From GJ-E10 sp035625725 (lineage in GTDB: Bacteria > Pseudomonadota > Gammaproteobacteria > Burkholderiales > Burkholderiaceae_F), in contig DASPPB010000075.1 in NCBI GenBank assembly GCA_035625725.1, forward strand, positions 62,001 through 126,000: a DNA stretch of 64,000 nt, read 5' to 3'. The first letter of the stretch is position 1, and each line of letters starts with the position of its first letter. Positions 52,978-61,355 of this stretch are shown one piece after another. The translations under genes were made by a program, and so were the position numbers. The notes below the pieces were generated by a model that worked only from the letters and a program-made list of their open reading frames with translations, was not told the DNA's origin and did not search any database.

Positions 52978-53227
52978 CGTGCATTGCGCAGGCGCCAGAC
53001 GGTGTCCGCGGGGCCGCGCGCGGCAGACGATGCGCAGGAGGCGAGGGCGTTCACGCAATGCGCAACTACGGATCGCACGAGGTGCGGGTCCTGTGCGACC
53101 ATATGCGGCCGGCGCGGGCGACCATCCACGGACGGAACAACTTGCTTACAAATTCGGTGGATGTGCGCAAAACCACGGTCGGCAACCCTCGTCTAACGGG
53201 TTACTTTCAACATTACGGAGTGCTGTC

Positions 53228-53866
53228 ATGATCGCTTTCAACGGGCGCGCCCTGCGCGCACTTGCGGCCGCCGGCGTGGCTGCCGGACTGATGACCGCAA
53301 TGGGTCTGGCGCCGAGCGCCGCAGCCGAAAAGGCGCCGGCGAGCGCGGCGGCAATGTCCGGGGAGCCGGCGCAAGAGTTCACCAAGCACCTGCAGGCGCA
53401 TCTGGACGAACTGGCCGCGCGCCTGGAGATCAAGGCATCGCAGGAACCGGCTTGGCAGGCATTCTCGGCCACCTATCGCGACGTCGTTTCGGCGCTGGTG
53501 GCGCAAAGACAGGCGGCCGCCAGCAGCACCGCGGAACTCGATGCCGCGGGTTTGGCACGCAGACGCGCCGATTGGGCGGCGGAAAACGCGCAGAAACTCG
53601 AGCGCTTGGCGCAGGCCACCGCCAAGCTGCAGCAAGCCTTAAGCCCGGAGCAGCGCCTCGTGCTCAATGAAGTCGCGCGCCGCTTCGCGCAAGAGCACTT
53701 CGCGCATGGCCCGATGCACGGTCGCGGCTTCGAGGGCCACGGCCCGCACTGCGGTCGAGGCGACGGCATGTCGGGTCAGTGGGAGCATCGCGACGGCCCG
53801 CCCGGAGGCGAGGCGCCATACGGCTCGGGTGACGGCAGCCAGACTCCGGGTGCGCCGGGGCGCTGA
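53228..53866 (+). CDS. Spy/CpxP-like periplasmic protein with His/Gly-rich tail
   Basis: A 212-residue exported protein: a signal peptide (about 1-32, ending SAAA), then a helical LTXXQ-type region (LEIKASQEPAWQAFSATYRDV ... LQQALSPEQRLVLNEVARRF). The C-terminal ~45 residues are rich in His, Gly and Asp (HGPMHGRGFEGHGPHCGRG), suggesting metal binding. Spy/CpxP proteins are periplasmic chaperones or stress sensors induced by envelope or metal stress. GGAG lies 7 bases before the ATG. It shares one base with the DUF423 gene start (TGATG). Confidence 0.85.
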   Translation: MIAFNGRALRALAAAGVAAGLMTAMGLAPSAAAEKAPASAAAMSGEPAQEFTKHLQAHLDELAARLEIKASQEPAWQAFSATYRDVVSALVAQRQAAASSTAELDAAGLARRRADWAAENAQKLERLAQATAKLQQALSPEQRLVLNEVARRFAQEHFAHGPMHGRGFEGHGPHCGRGDGMSGQWEHRDGPPGGEAPYGSGDGSQTPGAPGR

Positions 53867-54273
53867 TGCTGCCGCGGGCGCCGGGCAGCGAGGACCGTGC
53901 TTCGCGCGGCGCGGCGATTGCCGGCGCCCTTTTCGGATTGACCGGTGTGGCCGCCGGGGCCTTTGGGGCGCACGCGCTCAGAAGCCGCCTCGATGCCGGG
54001 GCGCTCGCGATCTTCGACACCGCGGTGCGCTATCAGCTGGTGCACGCCTTGGCGCTGCTGGGCTCGGCCTGGGCGATACAGCAGTGGCCCGGGCGCAGCG
54101 CCAAGACGAGCGCGGTCCTCTTCGCCGCGGGCATCGTCTTTTTCAGCGGCAGTCTGTACGCGTTGACCCTAAGTGGTGTCACGTTGATGGGCGCGCTCAC
54201 GCCCGTGGGAGGAGTGCTGCTGCTGCTCGGTTGGCTTGCGCTCGCGCTGGCCGCCTTTGGTCGGAGCCGATGA
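53866..54273 (+). CDS. DUF423 membrane protein
   Basis: A 135-residue inner-membrane protein of the DUF423 (YwdK-like) family, with the family start pattern AAIAGALFGLTGVAAGAFGAHALRS in residues 15-39 (shown in part) and four helices. The function is unknown. It is translationally coupled to the Spy-like gene through a TGATG junction. Confidence 0.9.
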   Translation: MLPRAPGSEDRASRGAAIAGALFGLTGVAAGAFGAHALRSRLDAGALAIFDTAVRYQLVHALALLGSAWAIQQWPGRSAKTSAVLFAAGIVFFSGSLYALTLSGVTLMGALTPVGGVLLLLGWLALALAAFGRSR

Positions 54274-54327
54274 CGCGAATTTTGCGGCCGCCTCGAGCCA
54301 GCGCGCGCGAGCCCGTAGAATCGGGCG

Positions 54328-55200
54328 ATGCGCCTCGTCTTTGATCCCTCGCGCCACCGATGCCTCCGAGGCGCGCTGCGGGCCCTGGCCATTGCGGCGG
54401 CGGCCGCGATGCTCAGCGCGCGAGGCGCAGCGGCGCAGCCCTCCGTGTTCCTCGAGGATTACACCTGGACCGAGTTGCGCCAGGCCATCGGTCATGGCGT
54501 GACCACCGCGATTGTGCCCATCGGCGGCACCGAGCAAAGTGGGCCCGCCCTGGCCCTTGGCAAGCACAACGTCCGTGTGCGCCTGCTCACCGAGCGCATT
54601 GCGCGCGAGTTGGGTAACGCGGTCGTCGCGCCCGTGTTGGCGTATGTTCCCGAGGGTTCGGTCGAGCCGCCGAGTTCGCACATGCGCTTTACGGGCACCT
54701 TGTCGATTCCGACAGGTGTATTCGACGCGACTCTGGAGGCCATCGCGCGCAGCCTGCGCGCACATGGATTTCGCGACATCGTCTTTTTGGGGGATCACGG
54801 CGGCTACCAGCGCGAGCTCGGTCGCGTCGCCGAGCGGCTCAACCGCGAATGGATGGCCGAGCCGGTGCGCGTCTTTGCTCCGCCGCAGTACTTCTCAGCA
54901 TCGACCGAGGGCTTTGCCGCTTTGCTGCGCGCGCGCGGCTTTGCCGACGACGAAATCGGGACGCATGCCGCGTTGGCTGACACGTCGCTGCAGCTGGCGC
55001 TTGCGCCAACGACCGTGCGCGTCGAAATACTGCAATCGCAGGCACGGCTCGACGAATCCGTCGGGGTCTACGGCGGGCATCCGCAGCGCGCCAGCGCCGA
55101 GCTCGGGCAACTCGGCGTCGACGAAATCGTCCGCCAAAGTGTTGCCGCGATTCGCCAGCAGATTCAAACGGCGACGCGCGGCAAGGTTAAGGCCCACTAA
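54328..55200 (+). CDS. Exported creatininase-family protein
   Basis: A 290-residue protein with a signal peptide (ALAIAAAAAMLSARGAAA) and a creatininase-fold domain. Family motifs are altered: the usual STEQHGPHLPLGTD is GTEQSGPALALGKHN, so the metal-ligand His is Ser and the later Asp is His. The second motif is LGDHGGYQ instead of NGHGGN. Creatininase-fold enzymes hydrolyse amide bonds with two metal ions; MftE in mycofactocin synthesis is one example. The substrate is unknown. It leads a run of three exported proteins, with a 19-bp gap to the next gene. Confidence 0.85.
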   Translation: MRLVFDPSRHRCLRGALRALAIAAAAAMLSARGAAAQPSVFLEDYTWTELRQAIGHGVTTAIVPIGGTEQSGPALALGKHNVRVRLLTERIARELGNAVVAPVLAYVPEGSVEPPSSHMRFTGTLSIPTGVFDATLEAIARSLRAHGFRDIVFLGDHGGYQRELGRVAERLNREWMAEPVRVFAPPQYFSASTEGFAALLRARGFADDEIGTHAALADTSLQLALAPTTVRVEILQSQARLDESVGVYGGHPQRASAELGQLGVDEIVRQSVAAIRQQIQTATRGKVKAH

Positions 55201-55219
55201 GGCCGAGCGTGGCCATAAA

Positions 55220-56446
55220 ATGGGCGGCAACACCTTGCTTTCTTCCCGTCACATGCGACCTGCTCATTTGATTTCGCAATACTCCACGCGCCTGGTTTTC
55301 GGGCTGCTGGCGGCCGGCTGCGCGCTCACGCTGCGCGGCGCGGCCGCGGCCGAGCCCAACGCACGTGCAACGCCCTCGGGCTATCCGGGCATGCCTCCCG
55401 TGCTCGATGCCAGCAACCTCTATGGCGCAGCCGGCGCCGGCGCGCTGAGTGCGGCCGTCCAAGGGGCACTTGCGCGCGTGTACGTGCCCGAGCTGCGCTC
55501 CAATGACGTCGTGGTCATCGACCCGCAGACACGCAAAGTGATTGATCGCTACGCGGTGGGCGTCAATCCCCAGCACGTCGTTCCGGCGTGGGATCTGCAG
55601 ACGCTCTGGGTAACCAACAATGCGGAGGGACGCAAGGACGGCAGCCTGACGCCGATCGATCCGAAGACCGGCAAACCCGGCCGGCCGATCGTCGTCGACG
55701 ATCCCTATAACATGTACTTCGTGCCCGATGGCAGCGAGGCGATCGTAGTGGCGGAAGCGCACGAGCGCCTGGATTTTCGTGACCCGCATACCATGGCGCT
55801 GCACTCGTCCCTGCACGTGCCCGGATGCAAAGGCATCAACCATGCCGATTTCGCAATCGACGGCCGCTACGCGATATTCACTTGCGAATTTACCGGGGCG
55901 CTGGCCAAGATCGATATGGTCGAGCGTAAAGTCCTGGGCCTGCTGCGGCTCAAGGGTGGCGCGATGCCACAGGACATCCGTGTCTCACCCGACGGCAAGG
56001 TGTTTTACGTCGCGGACATGATGGCCGACGGCGTGTTTCTCATCGACGGCGAGCGCTTCGCGCAGACGGGCTTTATTCCCACCGGGGTGGGCACGCACGG
56101 GCTGTACCCGAGCCGCGATGGCACGCAGCTGTATGTAGCCAACCGCGGCTCGAACAAGATTCACGGCGCACGCCACGGCAAAGGTAGCGTTTCCGTTATC
56201 GACTTTGCCACGCGCAAGGTGGTGCAGACCTGGCCCATCCCGGGTGGCGGCAGCCCCGACATGGGCAATGTGAGCGCGGACGGGCATCAGCTCTGGCTGT
56301 CCGGCCGCTTCGATGATGAGGTCTATGTGTTTGAGACCGCGAGCGGCGCAGTGGAAAAAATCGCCGTCGGACGCGAACCGCACGGCCTGACGGTGTGGCC
56401 GCAACCCGGCCGCTATTCGCTGGGCCACACGGGCAACATGCGCTAG
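55220..56446 (+). CDS. Exported YVTN/YncE-type beta-propeller protein
   Basis: A 408-residue protein with an N-terminal signal (LVFGLLAAGCALTLRGAAAA) and repeated beta-propeller blades: ARVYVPELRSNDVVVIDPQT, KVFYVADMMADGVFLID and QLYVANRGSNKIHG have the YVTN-like pattern. Several Cys and Trp residues are spread through the fold. YncE-type propellers are periplasmic; roles include ligand or DNA binding. The start could be ATG 55220 or ATG 55253. It lies between the creatininase-family gene and a probable outer-membrane protein gene. Confidence 0.85.
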   Translation: MGGNTLLSSRHMRPAHLISQYSTRLVFGLLAAGCALTLRGAAAAEPNARATPSGYPGMPPVLDASNLYGAAGAGALSAAVQGALARVYVPELRSNDVVVIDPQTRKVIDRYAVGVNPQHVVPAWDLQTLWVTNNAEGRKDGSLTPIDPKTGKPGRPIVVDDPYNMYFVPDGSEAIVVAEAHERLDFRDPHTMALHSSLHVPGCKGINHADFAIDGRYAIFTCEFTGALAKIDMVERKVLGLLRLKGGAMPQDIRVSPDGKVFYVADMMADGVFLIDGERFAQTGFIPTGVGTHGLYPSRDGTQLYVANRGSNKIHGARHGKGSVSVIDFATRKVVQTWPIPGGGSPDMGNVSADGHQLWLSGRFDDEVYVFETASGAVEKIAVGREPHGLTVWPQPGRYSLGHTGNMR

Positions 56447-56490
56447 CGCTGGTCCGCGGCTTTGTCGCGATTCTGGTGGTGCCCGGCACG

Positions 56491-57285
56491 ATGCCATCGC
56501 CCCGCTCCATCGTGCGCTCATGCATCGCATGCTTCGTGTTCGGCCTGTGGTGCGCGGCAGCGCACGGCGCGCTGCCCGACGAGATCCAGGTCTACCTCGA
56601 CGACATCAATGAGCCGGGGCGCTACGGGCTGGAGCTGCACGTGAACAACACGCCCGACGGCATCACCACCCCGAGCTACCCGGGCGAGGTCGTCGCGGCA
56701 CAAGGAACACGCGTCACGCCCGAATTTGCCTACGGGCTGCCGCACGACTTGGAAGCTGGCGCCTACCTGCCGTTCGTGCACGAGTCCAATGGTGACTTTC
56801 GAATTGCCGGCGTAAAACTTCGTATGAAGTGGGTGCCGATCAAGCAGCCGGACGCAGGCCCCGGAATATTCGCCGGGCTCAACGGGGAGCTCTCGCAGGT
56901 GCAATACCAGTTTGAATCCGATCAGCGCGGCTTCGAATTACGTCCAATTGCGGGCTGGCGCGGCAGCGATTGGTTGCTTGCCGCCAATCCGGTGCTTGAC
57001 TTCGCCCTGGAAGGTCCGGATCGCCACGAGGCGCCCGAGTTCGACCCCTGCTTGAAGGTCGCGCGCACGGTCGCGCCGGGCATCGCTTTGGGCGTGGAGT
57101 ACTACGCACAGGTGGGGACCATCAGCGACATTCGGCCCTGGTCCGAGACCAAGGAGACGCTGTACTGGGCCATCGACATCGACCGGCCGCCCTGGAACGT
57201 GAACTTCGGCGTCGGCCTCGGGCTGACGTCCATAACTGACCGCTGGACCGTCAAGATGATCATCGAAATTCCGCTGGGCCACTGA
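56491..57285 (+). CDS. Probable outer-membrane or periplasmic beta-structured protein
   Basis: A 264-residue protein with a signal peptide (IACFVFGLWCAAAHG) and a mature region of alternating beta-strands with many aromatic residues ending in IIEIPLGH, a pattern resembling small outer-membrane barrels. I recall similar unnamed proteins in Burkholderiales (ALPDEIQVYLDDI motif after the signal), but no function is known. It follows the beta-propeller by 44 bp and is followed by a two-component pair after a 236-bp gap that holds no gene. Confidence 0.72.
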   Translation: MPSPRSIVRSCIACFVFGLWCAAAHGALPDEIQVYLDDINEPGRYGLELHVNNTPDGITTPSYPGEVVAAQGTRVTPEFAYGLPHDLEAGAYLPFVHESNGDFRIAGVKLRMKWVPIKQPDAGPGIFAGLNGELSQVQYQFESDQRGFELRPIAGWRGSDWLLAANPVLDFALEGPDRHEAPEFDPCLKVARTVAPGIALGVEYYAQVGTISDIRPWSETKETLYWAIDIDRPPWNVNFGVGLGLTSITDRWTVKMIIEIPLGH

Positions 57286-57521
57286 GCGCGCACGCACGCT
57301 CACGCCCGCCCACGCGCCAAGCGCTCCGCGCACCCTGATTCAGATACGGTTCACGCTTCCGCGGCACACTCGCTGCGCACTTCGTCGGCAAAATTTTCCG
57401 CCCAAACCACCCGCCTCGGTACGTCGCCGGGGTACGAACGCCGAGGCCGGGACGCGGCCCAAGCAGGGCCCCGCGCGCCGGTGCTGGTCACGGCAGCGCC
57501 CGGCATGGCACGATAGGACCC

Positions 57522-58166
57522 ATGAACGTTTTGCTTCTGGAAGACGATATCGATCTGGGGCAGGCCGTCGCCGATCACCTGGAGGCGGCCGGCCACAGCG
57601 TGCACTGGTGCAAATTGCTCGGGCAGGCGCGCCGGGTGTCTGATCCGGACCTCGCCTTGCTGGACCTGAATCTTCCCGACGGGGACGCGCTGCCGTTGCT
57701 GCGCGAATGGCGCGCGGCCGGCCGCGCACTTCCGGTCATCGTGCTAACCGCCCGTGACCAGGTCACCGATCGAATTCGCGGCCTGCAGGCGGGGGCCGAC
57801 GATTACCTTGTCAAGCCCTTTGATCTGAACGAGTTGCTGGCTCGTATGGATGCGGTTTGCCGACGAAGTGGCGCGCCGCCCAAGGTGATGGTGGGCGACG
57901 TTGCGCTCGACCTCGACGCACGCGCCGCGCTGCGCGCCGGCGAGCGCATCGAGCTCACGGCGATGGAGTGGGCGGTTCTCGCCTCGCTTGCTCGCCATCC
58001 CGGACGGATTTACAGCCGCTCGGACATCGAAGCCTATCTGAGCAAGGAAGGCATGGGCGAGTCCGACAGCAATTCGCTGGAGGTCATCGTGAGCCGCTTG
58101 CGCAAAAAGCTGGGGCCCCTGGCTATCAGCACGCATCGAGGGTTAGGGTATCGACTCGATGTCTGA
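57522..58166 (+). CDS. OmpR/PhoB-family response regulator (second pair)
   Basis: A 214-residue regulator with an intact receiver (LLEDDIDL; phospho-acceptor in LLDLNLPD; Lys in YLVKPFD) and winged-helix output (IELTAMEWAVLASL, SLEVIVSRLRKKL). AGGA precedes the ATG by about 3 bases. It overlaps its kinase by 8 bp. It sits directly behind the exported creatininase/propeller/outer-membrane genes, so these may be its targets, which is inference. Confidence 0.93.
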   Translation: MNVLLLEDDIDLGQAVADHLEAAGHSVHWCKLLGQARRVSDPDLALLDLNLPDGDALPLLREWRAAGRALPVIVLTARDQVTDRIRGLQAGADDYLVKPFDLNELLARMDAVCRRSGAPPKVMVGDVALDLDARAALRAGERIELTAMEWAVLASLARHPGRIYSRSDIEAYLSKEGMGESDSNSLEVIVSRLRKKLGPLAISTHRGLGYRLDV

Positions 58167-59481
58167 AGGCGACACGAGAAATTCCTGGAGCCTCGAGCGG
58201 CGTATTTCGCGGCGCCTGTTGCTGGTGCTGGGAACTTTGTGGCTTCTGGGAACCGCAATCGCGCTGGCAGGTGTCTGGCACGAGACGGCGGAGGTGCTCG
58301 ACAGCTCGCTCAATGAAACGGCCGAGCGCTTTCTCGTCCTACCCGAAGTTGCTCTCGGAGATGTCCGCGGAGAGCGTCTGTTTGCCGAAATTGCGCCGCA
58401 CGAAGAGCACGTGATCTACCAGATTTTCGACGCCAAAGGTCGGCTGCGGCTGCGTTCGCACTCCGCCCCTGATACCCCGCTCGATAGCCGGACGGAGGAC
58501 GGCATTCGCGACGTCAACGGCTGGCACGTATTGACGCTGACACGCGCGGACGGCCGGCGGCGTGTCGAAGTCGCCCAGACGGTGGAACACCGCTTCGAGG
58601 TCCTGTGGGCGAGCCTGGGCTGGCTTGCCGGCACACTGATCTTCGTGCTGCCGGCCGCATCGGTGGCGCTGGCGCTGATTGTGCGCCAGGGATTTCGCGC
58701 GCTCGAACCGGCACGCGCGGAGTTGGCGGGGCGTAGCGCGGATGACTTGCGGCCGATCGCCAGTTCCGAGGCACCATTGGAACTGCAGCCCTGGCTGGCC
58801 ACTGTCAACTCGCTCATCGATCGGGTTCGCGTTTTGATCGAGGACGAACGCAATTTGGCCGCTCACACTGCGCACGAGCTGCGCACCCCGCTGGCGGCCG
58901 CGCGTGCGAAGGCGCAGCGAATCGCCGAAATTACCACCGATGCGAATTCACGCCAGAATGCGTTCGCGCTGGTGCGTCAACTCGACCGGCTCACCCGCTT
59001 GGCCTCGCGATTGCTGCAGCTGGCACGGATCCAATCGGGCGCGACACTGCAACGCGAACCGGTCGACCTGGGCGTTCTCGCACGCGTGATCGTCGCGGAG
59101 TTCGCCGAGGCCGTCAGCCGGGAACGCCTGCGCATCGAGGTGACCGGAGCAGCCACCCGGGTCATGGGCGATATCGACGCCATCGGAATCGCCCTGCGCA
59201 ACCTCATCGACAATGCACTCAAACATGGAGGCGAGGATTCCTGGGTCACGGTACTCGTCGAGCCCACGGCAATCTTTGTGATCGATGACGGCCCAGGCGT
59301 GGCGCCCGACACGCTGCACAAGCTCATTCGACCCTTTGAGCGCGGCATCACGGCTGCCGAGGGTTCGGGACTGGGTCTGTCCATCACCAACGCGATCGTG
59401 CAGCACGCGGGAGGCCGTCTCGAGTTGCGATCGCCGATCCTTGCGGGGCGTGGATTCGCCGCGGTGCTGCGTTTCACCTAA
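58159..59481 (+). CDS. Sensor histidine kinase (second pair)
   Basis: A 440-residue membrane kinase: helix 1 (LLLVLGTLWLLGTAIALAG), a periplasmic sensor of about 110 residues, helix 2 (LAGTLIFVLPAASVALALIV), then H-box HTAHELRTPLAAARAKAQR and HATPase motifs RNLIDNALKHGG, DDGPGV and GSGLGLSITNAIV. The start lies inside the regulator stop region (8-bp overlap). Its 3' end overlaps the small minus-strand gene by 8 bp. Confidence 0.93.
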   Translation: MSEGDTRNSWSLERRISRRLLLVLGTLWLLGTAIALAGVWHETAEVLDSSLNETAERFLVLPEVALGDVRGERLFAEIAPHEEHVIYQIFDAKGRLRLRSHSAPDTPLDSRTEDGIRDVNGWHVLTLTRADGRRRVEVAQTVEHRFEVLWASLGWLAGTLIFVLPAASVALALIVRQGFRALEPARAELAGRSADDLRPIASSEAPLELQPWLATVNSLIDRVRVLIEDERNLAAHTAHELRTPLAAARAKAQRIAEITTDANSRQNAFALVRQLDRLTRLASRLLQLARIQSGATLQREPVDLGVLARVIVAEFAEAVSRERLRIEVTGAATRVMGDIDAIGIALRNLIDNALKHGGEDSWVTVLVEPTAIFVIDDGPGVAPDTLHKLIRPFERGITAAEGSGLGLSITNAIVQHAGGRLELRSPILAGRGFAAVLRFT

Positions 59482-59797
59482 TTTCGCGCATCCCTGGTGG
59501 GCACGCCGCCCAATCCTGGTGCAGCCTTTTGAGAGCGTCTTGGAGTCTCGGCGCTGCGCTGCGTTGGAAAAGATCAAATTCGTTCCAGAACTCCTCCTTC
59601 GTCAGTACGACGGTTTCCTCGCCCGCCGTACTTCGGACCCGGACCAAGTGACTGGTGCGGATCAAGGGGGGCTCTTCGCCATCGATTTCCACTGACAGAT
59701 CCGCGCGTCCTAGCGTCTGGGCCAGCTCCTGGACCCAAGATCGAATTGCCATGAGACGCGCAACATAGTCATCACGCCGTGCTTTCATCGGATGCAT
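59474..59797 (-). CDS. Small cytosolic protein of unknown function
   Basis: A 107-residue basic protein beginning MHPMKARRDDYVARLM, with WVQELAQTL and a charged, Leu-rich C-terminus. AAGG lies 7 bases before the ATG 59797. The frame continues to 60097, but the 100 residues this would add are Arg/Pro-rich and low in coding signal. I do not recognise a family. It is convergent with the second kinase gene (8-bp overlap) and lies 299 bp downstream of the diguanylate cyclase gene. Confidence 0.6.
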   Translation of the reverse strand: MHPMKARRDDYVARLMAIRSWVQELAQTLGRADLSVEIDGEEPPLIRTSHLVRVRSTAGEETVVLTKEEFWNEFDLFQRSAAPRLQDALKRLHQDWAACPPGMREIR

Positions 59798-60073
59798 CGC
59801 AACCCTTCGTTGTATGCGCGCGACAGTCGCTGTCTTGCGCAGAACAAGGTTCGAACGCGGATTTTGCAGTTGGTTCCGGCCGATGGGGTCGTCGCCCCGC
59901 CCGCAATGCGGTACCCACGCCGCGTCATTCAAATGCCCTAGCGTCGGCACAACGCATTCGCAATCGAGCGCCGAGAGCGGCCCGGGCTTGCGTATCGAGA
60001 CCCGGCGCACCATCGCGCGCCGCGATTCGCGCGCGGTCCCGCACTGGCGGGAATCGGGCATGGACAGCCCGCT

Positions 60074-60091
60074 CGCGGGCTTAAGCCCGCG
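60074..60091. repeat. Perfect 18-bp palindrome
   Basis: CGCGGGCTTAAGCCCGCG is a perfect palindrome 6 bp downstream of the diguanylate cyclase stop. As RNA it could form a hairpin with a small AT loop ending the cyclase transcript, but no T-run follows on the minus strand. Confidence 0.5.
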
Positions 60092-60096
60092 TGGCA

Positions 60097-61179
60097 CTAT
60101 GGGCTCGTGCTGCCGTCCGGCGCGCCCTTCCCGGGCGCCTCGCGCCCGGGCGTCGATGCGGCGATGACGCGATTGCGGCCCTCGCGCTTTGCGCGGTACA
60201 AGGCCTCATCGGCACGCCGCAAGAACTCGGCCCCGCTCTCCGCTTCGCAATAGGCGGCGACGCCCATCGAAATCGTCACCCGACCCAGTACGCTTGTCTC
60301 ACCGATGCGCCGAACGCAACCTTGTTCGACCGCGTGCCGCAGCGAATCGGCCAGGGCGGTGGCCCCGTGCAGCCGGGTTTGCGGCAACAGCACGGCAAAT
60401 TCCTCCCCGCCATAGCGCGCGACGATATCGCGGCCTTTGGTGTTGGCTTTGAGAATGTGCGCCACCGAGCACAGGACCTTGTCGCCGAACAGGTGACCGA
60501 ACGTGTCATTGACCTTCTTGAAATGATCGATGTCGGCGATGATCAGGCTCAGAGCGCCGTCGCTCTGACCGTCTTGTTGTTCCTGGATCAGGTTCTGCAA
60601 CGAGCTGTCAAAGGCGCGCCGGTTGGCCAGGCTCGTGAGCATGTCGGACAAGGCTTCTTCGCGCGCTCGCGCGACCTCTACACGCAACGCGTCGATTTGC
60701 GCGTGGCTTTCGTCGAGTCGACCCTTCAAATCAACGAAGGTGCCCTGAATATGCTGGGTCAGGCCCATCATCCGCTCGAATGCGTGGCCCCGGAGTTTCT
60801 CGGCCGTCTCCGGGGTCAGCTCGCTCACCCAGCGACTGAGCGACGCACCGAGGTCGGCGGCCTCGTCGCCTGCCACCGAGGTGCTGCGCGTGATGGCGTG
60901 CATGACCTGCTGGAGTTGCCCGGCGATCCGCTGGGCCGTGGCCTCGTCGAGATCGGCGATAAATTCGCTGTAGAGCTTTTGCGTTTCCTCCTCGGTCAGG
61001 CGCGAATCATCACTGGTCAACTCGTTGAGCCGCGCGGTGAGCGCCGAGTTGGATCCGGCTACGTACTCATACCAGACAGCGTACGAAATGGGGTGCAGCG
61101 GCGCGTCCTGACGCGTCATCAGGGGCAGCGCAAGCCGCAAAAATTCGACACTTCGCTCCTTGGTGTGCTCGTATTTCAT
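60097..61179 (-). CDS. Diguanylate cyclase (GGDEF domain)
   Basis: Makes c-di-GMP from two GTP. The 360-residue soluble protein has a helical N-terminal domain (about 1-175) and a GGDEF domain with the active-site RYGGEEFAVLLP. The I-site expected five residues before GGEEF reads KGRD rather than RxxD, so product inhibition may be absent. No transmembrane segment is seen. It lies downstream of queC on the same strand; the partner signal is unknown. Confidence 0.92.
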   Translation of the reverse strand: MKYEHTKERSVEFLRLALPLMTRQDAPLHPISYAVWYEYVAGSNSALTARLNELTSDDSRLTEEETQKLYSEFIADLDEATAQRIAGQLQQVMHAITRSTSVAGDEAADLGASLSRWVSELTPETAEKLRGHAFERMMGLTQHIQGTFVDLKGRLDESHAQIDALRVEVARAREEALSDMLTSLANRRAFDSSLQNLIQEQQDGQSDGALSLIIADIDHFKKVNDTFGHLFGDKVLCSVAHILKANTKGRDIVARYGGEEFAVLLPQTRLHGATALADSLRHAVEQGCVRRIGETSVLGRVTISMGVAAYCEAESGAEFLRRADEALYRAKREGRNRVIAASTPGREAPGKGAPDGSTSP

Positions 61180-61355
61180 CGCTCGCGATCAAAACCGCTC
61201 CGGCCAGCCCACCGCGCGCGGTTCCCCGCCGTCTTGGCATGCTCGCCGTGCGCGTACTTGAGCTTGTTCTTAAGGCACCGCGCTACCTTAGCGCCCGACG
61301 CACAACGCATTCGGCCGAAAGGTGCGGCATTGGGCTTGCAATTTCCGCGATTGCG

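Larger units (their letters stand above)
52754..53227 (+). other. Divergent intergenic region, kinase / Spy-like gene
   Basis: A 474-bp gap without a gene I can support. On the minus strand a perfect TATAAT (52907 to 52902) could drive the kinase, but no good -35 lies 17-18 bp upstream. A 10-bp direct repeat CGGCCCAATG occurs at 52952-52961 and 52968-52977, starts 16 bp apart. The start-proximal end contains the ribosome binding site GGAG 7 bases before the Spy-like ATG. Confidence 0.5.
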
